Positions 52,953-62,101 of a DNA stretch of 64,000 nt are shown here, in pieces (the first letter of the stretch is position 1; each line of letters opens with the position of its first letter). The notes below the pieces were generated by a model. It was not told the DNA's origin. It ran no database searches and was given only the letters and a program-made list of their open reading frames with translations. Made by a program: the position numbers and the translations under genes. Source of the DNA: JBCBKP01 sp038521625 (lineage in GTDB: Bacteria > Planctomycetota > Phycisphaerae > Phycisphaerales > UBA1924); NCBI GenBank assembly GCA_038521625.1, contig JBCBKP010000004.1, positions 1 through 64,000 on the forward strand, in the 5' to 3' direction.

Positions 52953-54560
52953 GTGCAGCGAATCAAAGAGACGACGTGCGGCGTGGAGCGCCGATGCGGT
53001 GGCGCACCTTCTGCGTGCCCCCGGGTTCGGTGGTCGGTTCTGCTTTCGACCCTTCTGGTCTCGGCGCTGCCCGCGCTCGGGCAGGACCTGAGCCGCCGGA
53101 TCGAGGCGTCCTTCAACCGGCGGGCGGCGCTCGCCGAGAGCGCGGTGAGCGTGCGGGTGAGCTCGATCGAGAACGGCCGTCTCGCCGCGTCGTTCGACGA
53201 TCCGGGGGCCAACGGCGACGGACGGCGGACGCTGATCCCCGCCTCGAACATGAAGCTCTTGACGACCGGGGCGGCGCTGCTGACGCTCGGGCCCGACTAC
53301 CAGTTCGAGACCACGCTGCTGCTCGACGGGGACCGCCTGATCCTCCGGGGCGGCGGCGACCCGGCGTTCGGCGACCCGGCGTTGCTCCGTCGGAGCGAGC
53401 CGCGGATGTCGACCGGCGAGCTGCTCGAGCGGCTCGCCGCGGCGGTCGAAGAGGTCGGCGGCGTCGATCGGGTCTCGGAGATCATCGCGGACGACCGGGT
53501 CTTCGACCGCGAGTGGACCCACCCGTCGTGGCCGCGGGACCAGCTCAATCGGAGCTACGCGGCCGAGGTGGCGGGCGTGTCGTTCCACACCAACGTGATG
53601 ACGGTGGTGGTCCGCCCGTCGTCGCTGGGCGCCGGCAACCCGCCGAGCTACACGCTGGAGCCGCTGCCGGACAGCCGCGCGACCTGGATCGAGATGGAGA
53701 ACGACGCGACGACGAGCGCACGCCAGCGGTCGGCGATCTCGGTCTTCCGCCCGACGCCCGCGAACCGCTTCCGCCTCGCGGGTCGCGTGGGCCTCGGCTC
53801 GCCCGCGGCCGCCGACGTGGCGATCCACGAGCCGCCGACGTTCGCCGCCAATCTGCTCGCGACCTACCTGAGCGCCCGCGGGATCCGCGTGGGACGCGGG
53901 AACGAGCCGAGCGACGCGGTGCGGCTGGCGCGCGAGGACGAGCGGTTCGACGGCGCACGAGAGATCGCGCGGGTGACGACGTCGATGGCGAACGTACTCC
54001 GGCGGACCAACGCGGACAGCCAGAACCTGTACGCCGAGAGCCTGTTCAAGCTGATCGCGCACGAGAGCACAGGGGCGCCGGGGTCGTTCGCGGGCGGCGC
54101 GGCGGTGGTCCGCATGCTGCTGAACGGCCGGCTCGGGGCGTCGCATGCGGCCGCGACTCGGATCGCTGAGGGATCCGGGCTGAGCCGCGAGAACCTGGTC
54201 TCCGCGGACACGATGGCGCAGTGGCTGGCCGTTGTGGCACGCGATGAGGCCGCCGGACCGGCGATGTTCGCCTCGCTTCCGTCGGTCGGCGAGGGAACGC
54301 TCCGGTCGAGGTTCCGGGATCGCCGGCCGCAGAACGCGGTGCTGGCCAAATCGGGCACGATCCGGGGTGTGCGGTGCCTCTCCGGCTACGTCATCGGCGC
54401 GCGGGGCCACACGAGCGTCGCGTTCTCGATCCTCTGCAACGACCTGAACGACGGTCGATCGATCGAGGCGGCGCTGCGGTTCCACGAGGACACGGTGCTG
54501 GCGATCGACGAGTGGGTGACCGCGCAGGAGAAGGACGCGCTCGGGCGCGTCGGCGGCTGA
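52953..54560 (+). CDS. dacB: D-alanyl-D-alanine carboxypeptidase/endopeptidase (PBP4 type)
   Basis: 535 residues from GTG at 52953, with GAGGAGG 5 nt upstream. A membrane/signal segment (VRWSVLLSTLLVSALPALG) leads to the S13 fold: ASNMK with S98 and K101, the EGSGLSRENLVS block and the third motif KSGTIRG (K466). The usual large insert between motifs 1 and 2 (GGGDPAFG, ADDRVFDREWTHPSW) is present. Trims or cleaves peptidoglycan peptide crosslinks in the periplasm, evidence that this organism has a peptidoglycan wall. TAGTCT (52928-52933) is a plausible -10 box. Confidence 0.93.
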   Translation: MQRIKETTCGVERRCGGAPSACPRVRWSVLLSTLLVSALPALGQDLSRRIEASFNRRAALAESAVSVRVSSIENGRLAASFDDPGANGDGRRTLIPASNMKLLTTGAALLTLGPDYQFETTLLLDGDRLILRGGGDPAFGDPALLRRSEPRMSTGELLERLAAAVEEVGGVDRVSEIIADDRVFDREWTHPSWPRDQLNRSYAAEVAGVSFHTNVMTVVVRPSSLGAGNPPSYTLEPLPDSRATWIEMENDATTSARQRSAISVFRPTPANRFRLAGRVGLGSPAAADVAIHEPPTFAANLLATYLSARGIRVGRGNEPSDAVRLAREDERFDGAREIARVTTSMANVLRRTNADSQNLYAESLFKLIAHESTGAPGSFAGGAAVVRMLLNGRLGASHAAATRIAEGSGLSRENLVSADTMAQWLAVVARDEAAGPAMFASLPSVGEGTLRSRFRDRRPQNAVLAKSGTIRGVRCLSGYVIGARGHTSVAFSILCNDLNDGRSIEAALRFHEDTVLAIDEWVTAQEKDALGRVGG

Positions 54561-54565
54561 ACGGC

Positions 54566-55495
54566 TCAGCCCGCGTCGAGACCGAAATCGATCCACGTCG
54601 CGTCGCGCGTGATGGAGCCCACGCTCACGCGGTCCACGCCGGTGGCGGCGATCGCTCCGACCGAGTCGAGCGTGACACCGCCCGACGCCTCCAGCGAGAC
54701 CCCCGGCGCTCTGGCATCCCGGCGGACGACGGCCTCGCGCAGTTCGGCGGGCGACATGTTGTCGAGCAGCACCACGTCGGGACGCTCTGCCGGCAGCGCG
54801 AGGATCGCGTCGAGCTGCTCGAGCGTGTCGACCTCGACCTCGACGAACGAGACGTCCGGTGCCGAGCGGGCCCGCGCGACCAGCGCCGCGATCCCGTCGG
54901 ACGAGAGCCCGGCGAGGTGGTTGTCCTTGATCAGCACGGCGTCGTGGAGCCCGAGCCGGTGGCAGCACGCCCCGCCGCAGCGCACGGCGTATTTCTCGAG
55001 CACGCGCAGCCCGGGCGTGGTCTTGCGGGTGTCGTAGAGAAGGGCGGCCCCATCGCCGGCGGCGCCGACGAACGCGGACGCCCGCGTCGCGACACCGCTG
55101 AGACGCCCGAGGACATTGAGGATCGTGCGTTCGGCGCGCACGATCGCGGATCGTGTGCCCGACACCCGCGCGACTGTCTCTCCGGCGTCGAACGGGCGTC
55201 CGTCGTCGAACTCGGGCGCGACCTCGATGCCGGCGAACACGCTCGCGAGATCGACGAGGGGGCGAGCGCCACACAGCACCCCACGCTCGCGTGCGCGGAT
55301 GACCATCCTCACGACCTCGTCCCCGCGCCCGGCCGCGACGACCTCGCCGGTGGCGTCTCGTTCGCCCGGACCGAGGTCCTCGTCCCGCGCGAGCTCGAGC
55401 GCCCGGCGGATCAGCCCGGTCCGGCCCAGCTCCTCGTAGAGCTCCGCGAGCGGCAGGGCGTTCAGTCGCTCTGGGAAGCGGGGGCGTCGCGTCAC
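54566..55495 (-). CDS. nadC: Nicotinate-nucleotide diphosphorylase (carboxylating)
   Basis: 309 residues. Blocks: ALARDEDLGPGERDATGEVV (N-domain), AERTILNVLGRLSGVAT, YDTRKTTPGLRVLEKYAVRCGG, HRLGLHDAVLIKDNHL, VEVEVDTLEQL, VVLLDNMSP and LEASGGVTL with VDRVSVGSIT. Converts quinolinate and PRPP to nicotinate mononucleotide in NAD synthesis. GTG start at 55495 with TACGAT 6 nt upstream and no ribosome site. nadA and nadB are not adjacent. It diverges from fabI and converges on dacB. Confidence 0.96.
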   Translation of the reverse strand: MTRRPRFPERLNALPLAELYEELGRTGLIRRALELARDEDLGPGERDATGEVVAAGRGDEVVRMVIRARERGVLCGARPLVDLASVFAGIEVAPEFDDGRPFDAGETVARVSGTRSAIVRAERTILNVLGRLSGVATRASAFVGAAGDGAALLYDTRKTTPGLRVLEKYAVRCGGACCHRLGLHDAVLIKDNHLAGLSSDGIAALVARARSAPDVSFVEVEVDTLEQLDAILALPAERPDVVLLDNMSPAELREAVVRRDARAPGVSLEASGGVTLDSVGAIAATGVDRVSVGSITRDATWIDFGLDAG

Positions 55496-55501
55496 GCGGT
55501 G

Positions 55502-55507
55502 ATCGTA
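55502..55507 (-). promoter_or_regulatory. -10 element for leaderless nadC mRNA
   Basis: TACGAT on the minus strand, 6 nt, then GTG; no Shine-Dalgarno sequence. Confidence 0.55.
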
Positions 55508-55521
55508 CGCGTCGGGCGATC

Positions 55522-55527
55522 TACACT
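55522..55527 (+). promoter_or_regulatory. -10 element of fabI
   Basis: TACACT about 30 nt before the fabI ATG; the leader carries GAGGAAGGGG. Confidence 0.45.
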
Positions 55528-55557
55528 CGCGATCACGCGAAGAGGAAGGGGCGCACC

Positions 55558-56340
55558 ATGGGGTTGCTCGAAGGCAAGCAGGGTCTGGTCGTCGGGATCG
55601 CGAACGAGCGGTCGTACGCCTGGTACATCGCCAAGGCGCTGACAGAGCAGGGGGCGCGATGCGGTTACACGCACCTGCCGGGCGAGAAGAACGAGCGCCG
55701 CACGCGGCGGGCGGTCGAGGCGATCGGCACGCCCGACCCCTGGATGATGCCGCTCGATGCCTCGAGCGACGCCGAGCTCGACCGCGTCTTCGATGGCTAC
55801 GCCGAGCGGCACGACCGCATGGACTTCCTGATCCATTCGATCGCGTTCGCAGATCGCGAATACCTCCAGGAGGGCCGGTTCGTCGAGACGCCGCGCGAGG
55901 TCTTCACGCAGGCTCTCGACATCTCGGCGTACACGCTGGCGGCGATGGCGCAGCGAGCGCGGCCGCTGATGGCCAAGACCGGCGGGACGGTCCTGTGCAT
56001 GAGCTACTACGGCGGCGACAAGGTCGTCCCGGGGTACAACGTCATGGGTGTGGCCAAGGCGGCGCTCGAGTGCACGGCGCGGTACCTGGCGTCGGAACTC
56101 GGGCCGGACGGGATCCGGGTCAACGCGATCTCCGGCGGCTACCTGCGCACGCTCGCCTCGTCCGCGGTGGGCGGCACCGACCGGATGGCGGCCGAGGCGG
56201 CCGAGCGGGCGCCGCTGCGCCGCGGGGTCGAGGGCGAGGACGTCGGCGGCACCGCCGTCTACCTCTGCAGCGACCTGGGTCGGGGCGTCACCGGCGAGAC
56301 GATCTTCGTCGACTGCGGCATCAACATCCTCGGCGCCTAG
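55558..56340 (+). CDS. fabI: Enoyl-[acyl-carrier-protein] reductase (NADH)
   Basis: 260 residues. The FabI-specific nucleotide motif GIANERSYAWYIAKAL replaces the SDR glycine motif; active-site residues are in MSYYGGDKVVPGYNVMGVAK (Tyr near 150, Tyr160 and Lys167, with a Y-x6-K spacing). The C-terminal part (NAISGGYLRTLASSAVGG, GETIFVDCGINI) is typical. Carries out the last reduction of fatty-acid elongation. The segment YVLDAS-type DASSDAELDRVF is also usual. A triclosan-sensitive type by motif, though not tested. Confidence 0.95.
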   Translation: MGLLEGKQGLVVGIANERSYAWYIAKALTEQGARCGYTHLPGEKNERRTRRAVEAIGTPDPWMMPLDASSDAELDRVFDGYAERHDRMDFLIHSIAFADREYLQEGRFVETPREVFTQALDISAYTLAAMAQRARPLMAKTGGTVLCMSYYGGDKVVPGYNVMGVAKAALECTARYLASELGPDGIRVNAISGGYLRTLASSAVGGTDRMAAEAAERAPLRRGVEGEDVGGTAVYLCSDLGRGVTGETIFVDCGINILGA

Positions 56341-56460
56341 GGATCCCGGCCGAGTCCCGGGCGGATGACGGGCGGACGACTCCCCCACTCCGGTCAGGCG
56401 CCGGAACTGCGCGGGCGGCGGGATCGAAGTCGTACCTCGGGCGCTGTCGATACCAGCGGT

Positions 56461-56682
56461 ATGGATGAGGGCCTCCGCCCGGTCACGCGCAGCACCGAGC
56501 GTTCGACGCCCGTCCCGCGCGTCGACGCGGAGGCGCGACGCGAGCGCGAGCGGCGCGAGCGCCAGCCGAAGAAACGCGAGGGCGATTCGATCGAGCTCGG
56601 CTCGGACGACGCCGCGGACACGCCCCGCTCGAGCGAGCGGCCGGTGACCGGCCCGGACGGGCATCTGGATCTCTCGGCCTGA
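56461..56682 (+). CDS. Possible small charged, disordered protein
   Basis: 73 residues from ATG at 56461, very rich in Arg, Glu, Asp and Ser (RRERERRERQPKKREGDSIE) with no hydrophobic core. No strong ribosome site. The frame ends 9 nt before the convergent gene. It could be a real low-complexity protein or a chance GC-rich frame. Confidence 0.4.
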   Translation: MDEGLRPVTRSTERSTPVPRVDAEARRERERRERQPKKREGDSIELGSDDAADTPRSSERPVTGPDGHLDLSA

Positions 56683-56691
56683 TTCCCGGGC

Positions 56692-57867
56692 TCAGGCGGC
56701 CGCGAGATCGGCGCCGCGGAGGACCATGGTCGCGGCGCGGGCGTCCTGCACCGATCGGATCGCGGTGATCAGCACCAGGCGATCGGAGTCGCGTGTGCGG
56801 AGCCAGGGCGCATCGACGACGTCGTCGGCGAGGTCGTCGGCGGTCGCGTCGAGGCGGGCCTCCTCGCACGACCAGAGCACGACGGCCGCGGCGGCCGCGG
56901 CCCGCGCGAAGCCGCCGGCCGGGGGCCCGTCGGAGCACAGGATGTCCTGCAGCGCCACGGCGGCCCGCTCGCCGTCTTCGCGCGCCGCAGTCTCGGCGGT
57001 CTCGAGGCGCTCGACGCCGTCGCGGTTGCGGCTCGCCGCCAGCATGGCGGCGCCCACGAGCGAGGGCGAGACGGCTCGTGCAGCGGCGATGCGGTCCTCG
57101 GCGGGCACGTCGGCGCGTTCGTCGAGCGCCACGGCGCCGGCGAAGGCCTCGGCGACAACGCCGACCTGATTGCGCACGATCGAGCGGACGGCGCGCCCGG
57201 CCCGATTCCAGGCGCCCACGGATGTCGAGGCGCCGAGTTCGATCACGGCGGCGAGTTCGCTCGGCGAGACCGGCTCGTCGACCTCGATCGACCCCGGGAC
57301 CGAGCCGGTCGCGAGCACACCGTCGATGTCGAACGAAGACCCGAACTTCCAGACCGGTCCCGCGGAGCCATCGAGCGAGAGTCGGACGGCCGGGCCCTTG
57401 GGCGACCCGATGACCGCGGCCGCGAAGCCCAGCGCCGCGACACCCTCGGGCGTGCGCACGGACTCGAGCCGGCCCTCCGGGATCTCGACCCAGCGGGCGA
57501 TGTCCAGCCGGGCGACCGCGAGATCGCGGCAGGCGGGGTCGGAGGCGTCGTAGCCGATGGTGACGGTGGCGGGCGTCCGGACGATGCGCCGGATGCGGCC
57601 CTCGACCTCGCGCAGCGACGGGAGCTCGGCGCCCGCGATGGCCTGCTCGATCGCGCGGCGTCCGCGGCCGATCGTCAGCCCCGGGAATACGACGAGCGCG
57701 ACACCGCAGGCCGCGATGACGAGCAGCCCGGCCCCGACGGCGGCGCCGAAGGCGCTGACGGCGAGGCTGACCGCGATGACCGCGAGGCTCGCGGCGGCGA
57801 CGGGCAGCGCGAGCGCGCGCCAGGACTGGCCGCGCTGGCCCAGGGTGTTGGGATGATCTGTGTCCAC
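56692..57867 (-). CDS. Hypothetical protein with two N-terminal membrane helices
   Basis: 391 residues from GTG at 57867. Helices at about 17-40 (LALPVAAASLAVIAVSLAVS) and 42-62 (GAGLLVIAACGVALVVFPG) form a hairpin, followed by a large Ala-rich cytoplasmic domain (IRRIVRTPATVTIGYDASD, VVLWSCEEARLDATADDLADD). No known motif. The ribosome site GGAGGGG is inside a hairpin (57872-57895), which could limit translation. Upstream and on the same strand as nothing obvious; sdhB ends 170 nt away. Confidence 0.65.
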   Translation of the reverse strand: MDTDHPNTLGQRGQSWRALALPVAAASLAVIAVSLAVSAFGAAVGAGLLVIAACGVALVVFPGLTIGRGRRAIEQAIAGAELPSLREVEGRIRRIVRTPATVTIGYDASDPACRDLAVARLDIARWVEIPEGRLESVRTPEGVAALGFAAAVIGSPKGPAVRLSLDGSAGPVWKFGSSFDIDGVLATGSVPGSIEVDEPVSPSELAAVIELGASTSVGAWNRAGRAVRSIVRNQVGVVAEAFAGAVALDERADVPAEDRIAAARAVSPSLVGAAMLAASRNRDGVERLETAETAAREDGERAAVALQDILCSDGPPAGGFARAAAAAAVVLWSCEEARLDATADDLADDVVDAPWLRTRDSDRLVLITAIRSVQDARAATMVLRGADLAAA

Positions 57868-57871
57868 GGCT

Positions 57872-57895
57872 CCCCTCCGGATCGCGTCCGGGGGG
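57872..57895 (-). promoter_or_regulatory. Hairpin sequestering the ribosome binding site
   Basis: CCCCTCCGGA (57872-57881), loop TCGCG, TCCGGGGGG (57887-57895): one bulged base. On the minus strand the left arm contains GGAGGGG, the ribosome site of the gene starting at 57867. Confidence 0.5.
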
Positions 57896-58037
57896 TCATC
57901 GGCCCGCCCGCCCCCAGGATCGAGGCGGGCTCGTCAATCGGTTCAGACGCGGGGCCGCGCGACCGGTGCAGACCGGCGCAGCGACGGCGTGTTTCCGGAC
58001 CGGCTGTCGGGTGGAGCTCGGGAGGGGATCGGCGCCG

Positions 58038-58895
58038 CTACTTGGACTGGAAGAAGCGGGCGATCGAGTGGATGGTCACCGCGCGTCCCATCGAGGCGAT
58101 CGATTCGGTGAGCGGGATCTCTTTGGGGCAGACCTTGACGCAGTTCTGGGCGTTGCCGCAGTCGGAGACGCCGCCCTGGCCCATCAGGGCATCGAGGCGG
58201 TCGCGCTTGAGCGCCTTTCCGGTCTGGTGCTCGTTGAAGAGGCGGGCCTGGCTGATGGCGTGGGCGCCGACGAAGGCCGTGTCCCAGTCCTGTTTGTCCG
58301 GCTCGAGGTTGAACTGCGGGCAGGCCTCGAGGCAGCAGCCGCAGGACATGCAGGTCGAGAGGTCGTACCGGACGCCCTGCTTGTCGGGGCTCTCCGTCGG
58401 GCCGGGGCCGAAGCTGTAGGTGCTGTCGATCGGGACCCAGGCCTTGACGCGCTTCAGGTTGTGGAAGAGTCGGTCGCGGTCGACCCAGAGGTCGCGGACG
58501 ACCGGGAACTTGCTCATCGGCTCGAGCGTGAGGACGTCGCCCTCCTCGGGGGCGTACTCGTCCATGAGGCACGAGCAGCTCTGGCGGGCGGCCCCGTTGA
58601 TGAGCATCGTGCAAGCGCCGCAGACCTCCTCGAGACAGCCCGAATCCCAGACGACCGGCGTGGTGCGTTTTCCGTCTGTGGTGACCGGGTTGGAGGCGAT
58701 GGTCTTGAGCACGGAGATGACGTTCTCGCCGGGCGCCTCGAGCGGGACGTTGAACTCCTGCCAGTATGAGGGCTTGCCTGGCCCGTCGCACCGCTTGACG
58801 CGGACGAGGATGGTGCGCGGGCTGACGGCCTTGCCGCGGTTGACGGCGCGCTCCTCGGCGGTTGGGACTTGGGGCTTGCTGGCGACTGCGGGCAT
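58038..58895 (-). CDS. sdhB: Succinate dehydrogenase iron-sulfur subunit
   Basis: 285 residues. The 2Fe-2S site is C87-x4-C92-x2-C95-x11-C107 (SGCLEEVCGACTMLINGAARQSC region); the 4Fe-4S and 3Fe-4S ligands lie in CMSCGCCLEACP (C182, C185, C188, C192) and CGNAQNCVKVCP (C246, C252, C256). Passes electrons from SdhA flavin to the membrane quinone site. Last gene of sdhCAB, 30 nt after sdhA. ATG at 58895 with AGGAG upstream. Confidence 0.97.
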   Translation of the reverse strand: MPAVASKPQVPTAEERAVNRGKAVSPRTILVRVKRCDGPGKPSYWQEFNVPLEAPGENVISVLKTIASNPVTTDGKRTTPVVWDSGCLEEVCGACTMLINGAARQSCSCLMDEYAPEEGDVLTLEPMSKFPVVRDLWVDRDRLFHNLKRVKAWVPIDSTYSFGPGPTESPDKQGVRYDLSTCMSCGCCLEACPQFNLEPDKQDWDTAFVGAHAISQARLFNEHQTGKALKRDRLDALMGQGGVSDCGNAQNCVKVCPKEIPLTESIASMGRAVTIHSIARFFQSK

Positions 58896-58925
58896 GGACG
58901 TCTCCTTGGCTCGTCGTCGAACGGA

Positions 58926-60947
58926 TCAGCTCGCCGTCGCGGCGGTTGCGTCCTCGGTCTTCTGGGCGGTCTTCTCGGCGGCGCCGTCTGTCTTGCCGTA
59001 GGTGCGCGCGCGGAGGGCGACGAGGTCGCACTGCACGGGTCGGTAGAAGATCTTGTGTGTGCGATCGCCCGGCTGGAACTCGGCGACGGTCGCCTTGAAG
59101 AAGTTGGCGTCATCTCGGTCGGGGTAGTCGGTGCGGTAGTGCGAGCCGCGGGATTCCTTGCGCTCCTTGCCGCCGAGCAGGATGACCTCGGCCATCTCGA
59201 GCATGTCCCCGACGGCGCGGGCGTAGCTGAGCGACTGGTTGGTCCACATCTGGGCGTCGCCGAGCTGCAGGCGGGCGTAGCGGTCCTTGAGAGCCGCGAC
59301 GGTGTCGAGGGCCTGCTGCAGGCGCTGCTCGGTCTTGACGACGGTGCTGCTGGCGAGCATCTCCTCGCCGAGCTCCTTGCCGATGGCGTACGGGTTCAGG
59401 GCCGGATCGGCCTCGGCGTCGCCGCCGGCGGTCCCGACGATCCGGTCCATCTTCGCCTGCTCGAGCGCGGTCGCGTCGTCGTAAACCGACTGGGTGACCG
59501 GCGTGCCCGGGACGCAATCGGAGACGTAATTGACGACCGAGGCCCCGCAGAAGAGGCCGTCGAAGATGCAGCTGAGCAGCGCGTTCGCCCCGAGACGGGT
59601 GGCGCCGTGGTAGGCGAAGTTGACCTCGCCGAAGGCGTAGAGGCCCTCGATGTTGGTCATCATGTTGTTCGGCGCCCCCACCGCCATGCCGCGCCCGGGT
59701 TCGGCGTCGATCGGCGGCACGTTGCCCGGCTTGTGCGCAGGCGTCGGGGACCCGGGCGTGTAACTGCCGGGCGTGAACTGGGTCCACATGCCGCCCATCG
59801 AGTAGTGGACGGCTGGGAAGATCTTCATGGGCGTCGTGCGCGGATCCTCGCCGACGAACTTCTCGTAGATCTCCATGATGCCGCCGAGCTTGCGGGTCAG
59901 GTACTCGGGGTCGCGGTGGGTCAGGTCGAGGTAGACCTGGTTCTTGCCGTCGACGCCCATGCCGTCGTTGACGCACACATCAAAGATCTCGCGCGTCGCG
60001 ATATCCCGCGGCACGAGGTTGCCGTAATCGGGGTAGCGTTCCTCGAGGAAGTACCAGCGCTCGCCCTCGGGGATCTCGGCGGGCTTGCGGGTGTCGCCCT
60101 TGGTCCGCGGCACCCAGACGCGGCCGCCCTCGCCGCGGGCGGACTCGCTCATCAGTCGGCACTTGTCGGCACCCGGGATCGCGGTCGGGTGGACCTGGAT
60201 CATCTCGCCGTTGCCGTACCACGCTCCCGCCTGGTAGCAGCGGCTGGCGGCGCCGCCGGTGCAAATGACCGAGTTGGTGGACTGCCCGAAGACCAGGCCG
60301 TTGCCGCCGGTCGCCATGACGACCGCGTCGGCCCGGAACGCGCGGATCTGCATCGTCCGCATGTCCTGGGCGACGATGCCCACGCAGCGCTTGCCGGTCG
60401 ACTCCCAGCCGTGCTCCGACGCGGACGCGTCCGAATCGACCAGGATCGGCCACAGGAACTCCCAGTACTCGTACTTGTTGACCCTGCCCTCGGCCTCGAA
60501 TCGCCGGGTCTGCTCGTCGAGCGCGTAGAGGAGCTGCTGGCCGGTCGTCGCGCCGGCGAAGTGCGTGCGCTTGAAGAGCGAGCCCCCGAAGAGACGCAGG
60601 TCGCGACGACCCTCGGTGGTCCGGTTGAAGGGCACGCCCATCCGATCGAGAAGATCGATGACCTTCGGGGCCCAGTTGGCCATCTCGAGGACCGGCCCCT
60701 GATCGGCCAGGAAGTCGCCGCCGTAGATCGTCTCGTCGAAGTGCTGGTACTCGCTGTACCCCTGCTGGCGGGCGACGTCGTTGCAGGCGTTGATCCCGCC
60801 CTGGGCGCAGACGCTGTGCGACCGCTTCACCGGGACCATCGAGAACAGATCGACGGGCACCTCGCGCTCGGCGACCCGGACGGCGGCGGCGAGGCCCGCG
60901 AGGCCCCCGCCCACCACGATGACTCGCTTTTCCTGCTGGGCAATCAC
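58926..60947 (-). CDS. sdhA: Succinate dehydrogenase flavoprotein subunit
   Basis: 673 residues from GTG at 60947 (GAGGAG upstream). FAD fold VIVVGGGLAGLAAAVRVAE; the covalent-FAD His is in SHSVCAQGGINA (Cys in place of the usual Ala/Thr after Val). Substrate and active-site blocks are MIQVHPTAIPG, SESARGEGGRVWVPR, FPAVHYSMGGMWTQF and the ARGATRLGAN-like HGATRLGANALL. Oxidises succinate to fumarate on the cytoplasmic side. Length and sequence resemble the B. subtilis-type (type B) enzyme. Middle gene of sdhCAB. Confidence 0.97.
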   Translation of the reverse strand: MIAQQEKRVIVVGGGLAGLAAAVRVAEREVPVDLFSMVPVKRSHSVCAQGGINACNDVARQQGYSEYQHFDETIYGGDFLADQGPVLEMANWAPKVIDLLDRMGVPFNRTTEGRRDLRLFGGSLFKRTHFAGATTGQQLLYALDEQTRRFEAEGRVNKYEYWEFLWPILVDSDASASEHGWESTGKRCVGIVAQDMRTMQIRAFRADAVVMATGGNGLVFGQSTNSVICTGGAASRCYQAGAWYGNGEMIQVHPTAIPGADKCRLMSESARGEGGRVWVPRTKGDTRKPAEIPEGERWYFLEERYPDYGNLVPRDIATREIFDVCVNDGMGVDGKNQVYLDLTHRDPEYLTRKLGGIMEIYEKFVGEDPRTTPMKIFPAVHYSMGGMWTQFTPGSYTPGSPTPAHKPGNVPPIDAEPGRGMAVGAPNNMMTNIEGLYAFGEVNFAYHGATRLGANALLSCIFDGLFCGASVVNYVSDCVPGTPVTQSVYDDATALEQAKMDRIVGTAGGDAEADPALNPYAIGKELGEEMLASSTVVKTEQRLQQALDTVAALKDRYARLQLGDAQMWTNQSLSYARAVGDMLEMAEVILLGGKERKESRGSHYRTDYPDRDDANFFKATVAEFQPGDRTHKIFYRPVQCDLVALRARTYGKTDGAAEKTAQKTEDATAATAS

Positions 60948-61031
60948 GTCGAACTCCTCACGCCGCCCGAACGCGGCCCCGAATCGGAATCGATGACGAA
61001 GGGGTCGCCGCGCGATCCACTTCGACGGACG

Positions 61032-61979
61032 TCACTCGCCGGATTCCTGCGGAACAGAAATCGGTTCGGCCATCGCGGCCGACTCCCCGGCCTCGGCGGG
61101 CTCGTCGGTGAGCTCGTGCTTCTCGAGCAGGGCGAGCCACTTCTGTTCGCCGACCTTCTTGATGGCGGCCTCCTTGGCCTCGGGGTTGTTCAGGAGAAGC
61201 CGCATCTCGGCCAGCTCGGCCCTCTCGTGGTCGAGGGCGAGAAAGCCGCCGAGCGAGGACCAGGCCGCGGCCATCAGACCGACGCCGACAACCGCGCAGG
61301 CGTAGCCCCAGCGACGCTGGGCGCCCTCGCTGATCGTGAGGCCCCAGGTGATCGCCGCGGTCCACAGGCCGTTGGCGAAGTGGAAGACCAGCAGCGTGAT
61401 CCCCGCGAAGTACAGGAACGCCACGGCGAAGCCCATCGGTGTCCAGCCGATCTCCGAGCCCCGCAGCGCCGCGGCGAGCGTGGAGGCGCTGAAGTGGTGC
61501 GACCACTGTGCGCTGCCCGGGATCAGAAAGTCCCAGCCCCAGCGGAGCGTGGCGACGTGATAGAAGATGAACAGGATGCCGACGTAGCCGGACCAGCGCT
61601 GCAGCGTGTACCGCCAGTTGTCCTGATACGGATACCGTCCGGTGTTCCGCTTGCCGGTGAAGGCGTAATAGAAGCCCAGGATCGAGTGAAACGCGATCGA
61701 GACCCAGAGTGTGATCTCGATCAGCAGGAGGTGCGGGACACTGGTGTTGATCCAGTGGACCTCCTCTTGGAAGTACTTGGCGCCGTTCGCGAGCACACCG
61801 AGGTCGGACTCGGCCTCGCCGCGCAGCGCGAAGCCGCCCCAGGCGACCGACGAATTCGTCACGAGGTGAACGATCAGGAAGACGCCGATCGGCACGATGC
61901 CCGACAGCGAATGCAGACGTCGGAGCAGGAAGTGGTGCTGGCCGAGCGGCTGGGCCTGGCCTTGGGGTTGATCCGCCAC
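61032..61979 (-). CDS. sdhC: Succinate dehydrogenase cytochrome b558-type membrane anchor
   Basis: 315 residues with five membrane helices and the His ligands of a dihaem anchor: LLRRLHSLSGIVPIGVFLIVH in helix 1, SIAFHSILGFYY in helix 2, FIFYHVATLRWGW in helix 3 and LVFHFANGLWTAAITWG in helix 4. One large anchor in place of separate SdhC and SdhD fits the type B enzyme. After helix 5 there is an extra hydrophilic tail of about 70 residues (HERAELAEMRLLLNNPEAK, then an acidic end), longer than the usual ~200-residue anchor needs. GTG at 61979 with AGGAG upstream. First gene of the operon. Confidence 0.92.
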   Translation of the reverse strand: MADQPQGQAQPLGQHHFLLRRLHSLSGIVPIGVFLIVHLVTNSSVAWGGFALRGEAESDLGVLANGAKYFQEEVHWINTSVPHLLLIEITLWVSIAFHSILGFYYAFTGKRNTGRYPYQDNWRYTLQRWSGYVGILFIFYHVATLRWGWDFLIPGSAQWSHHFSASTLAAALRGSEIGWTPMGFAVAFLYFAGITLLVFHFANGLWTAAITWGLTISEGAQRRWGYACAVVGVGLMAAAWSSLGGFLALDHERAELAEMRLLLNNPEAKEAAIKKVGEQKWLALLEKHELTDEPAEAGESAAMAEPISVPQESGE

Positions 61980-62101
61980 GGCGGTGGGTCTCCTGGGCTA
62001 TCCCGCCGGCGGTCCTGTCTCGCTCAGTCGTTCGGCGGGCCTCTCGAATTCCAGTCTAGCCGGAATTCGCTAGGGCTTCCGACGCGGCGATCGGCCGGCG
62101 G
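61980..62101. other. sdh upstream region
   Basis: 122 nt between sdhC and the DUF1844 gene, both on the minus strand. TAGACT (62052-62057, minus strand) within an AT-richer patch is a plausible -10 box for sdhCAB. Confidence 0.4.

Noticed and set aside
52890..52953. GTG at 52890 as start of the PBP4 gene
   Set aside because: GAGGAGG sits 5 nt before GTG 52953 and the extra residues add no signal-peptide feature.
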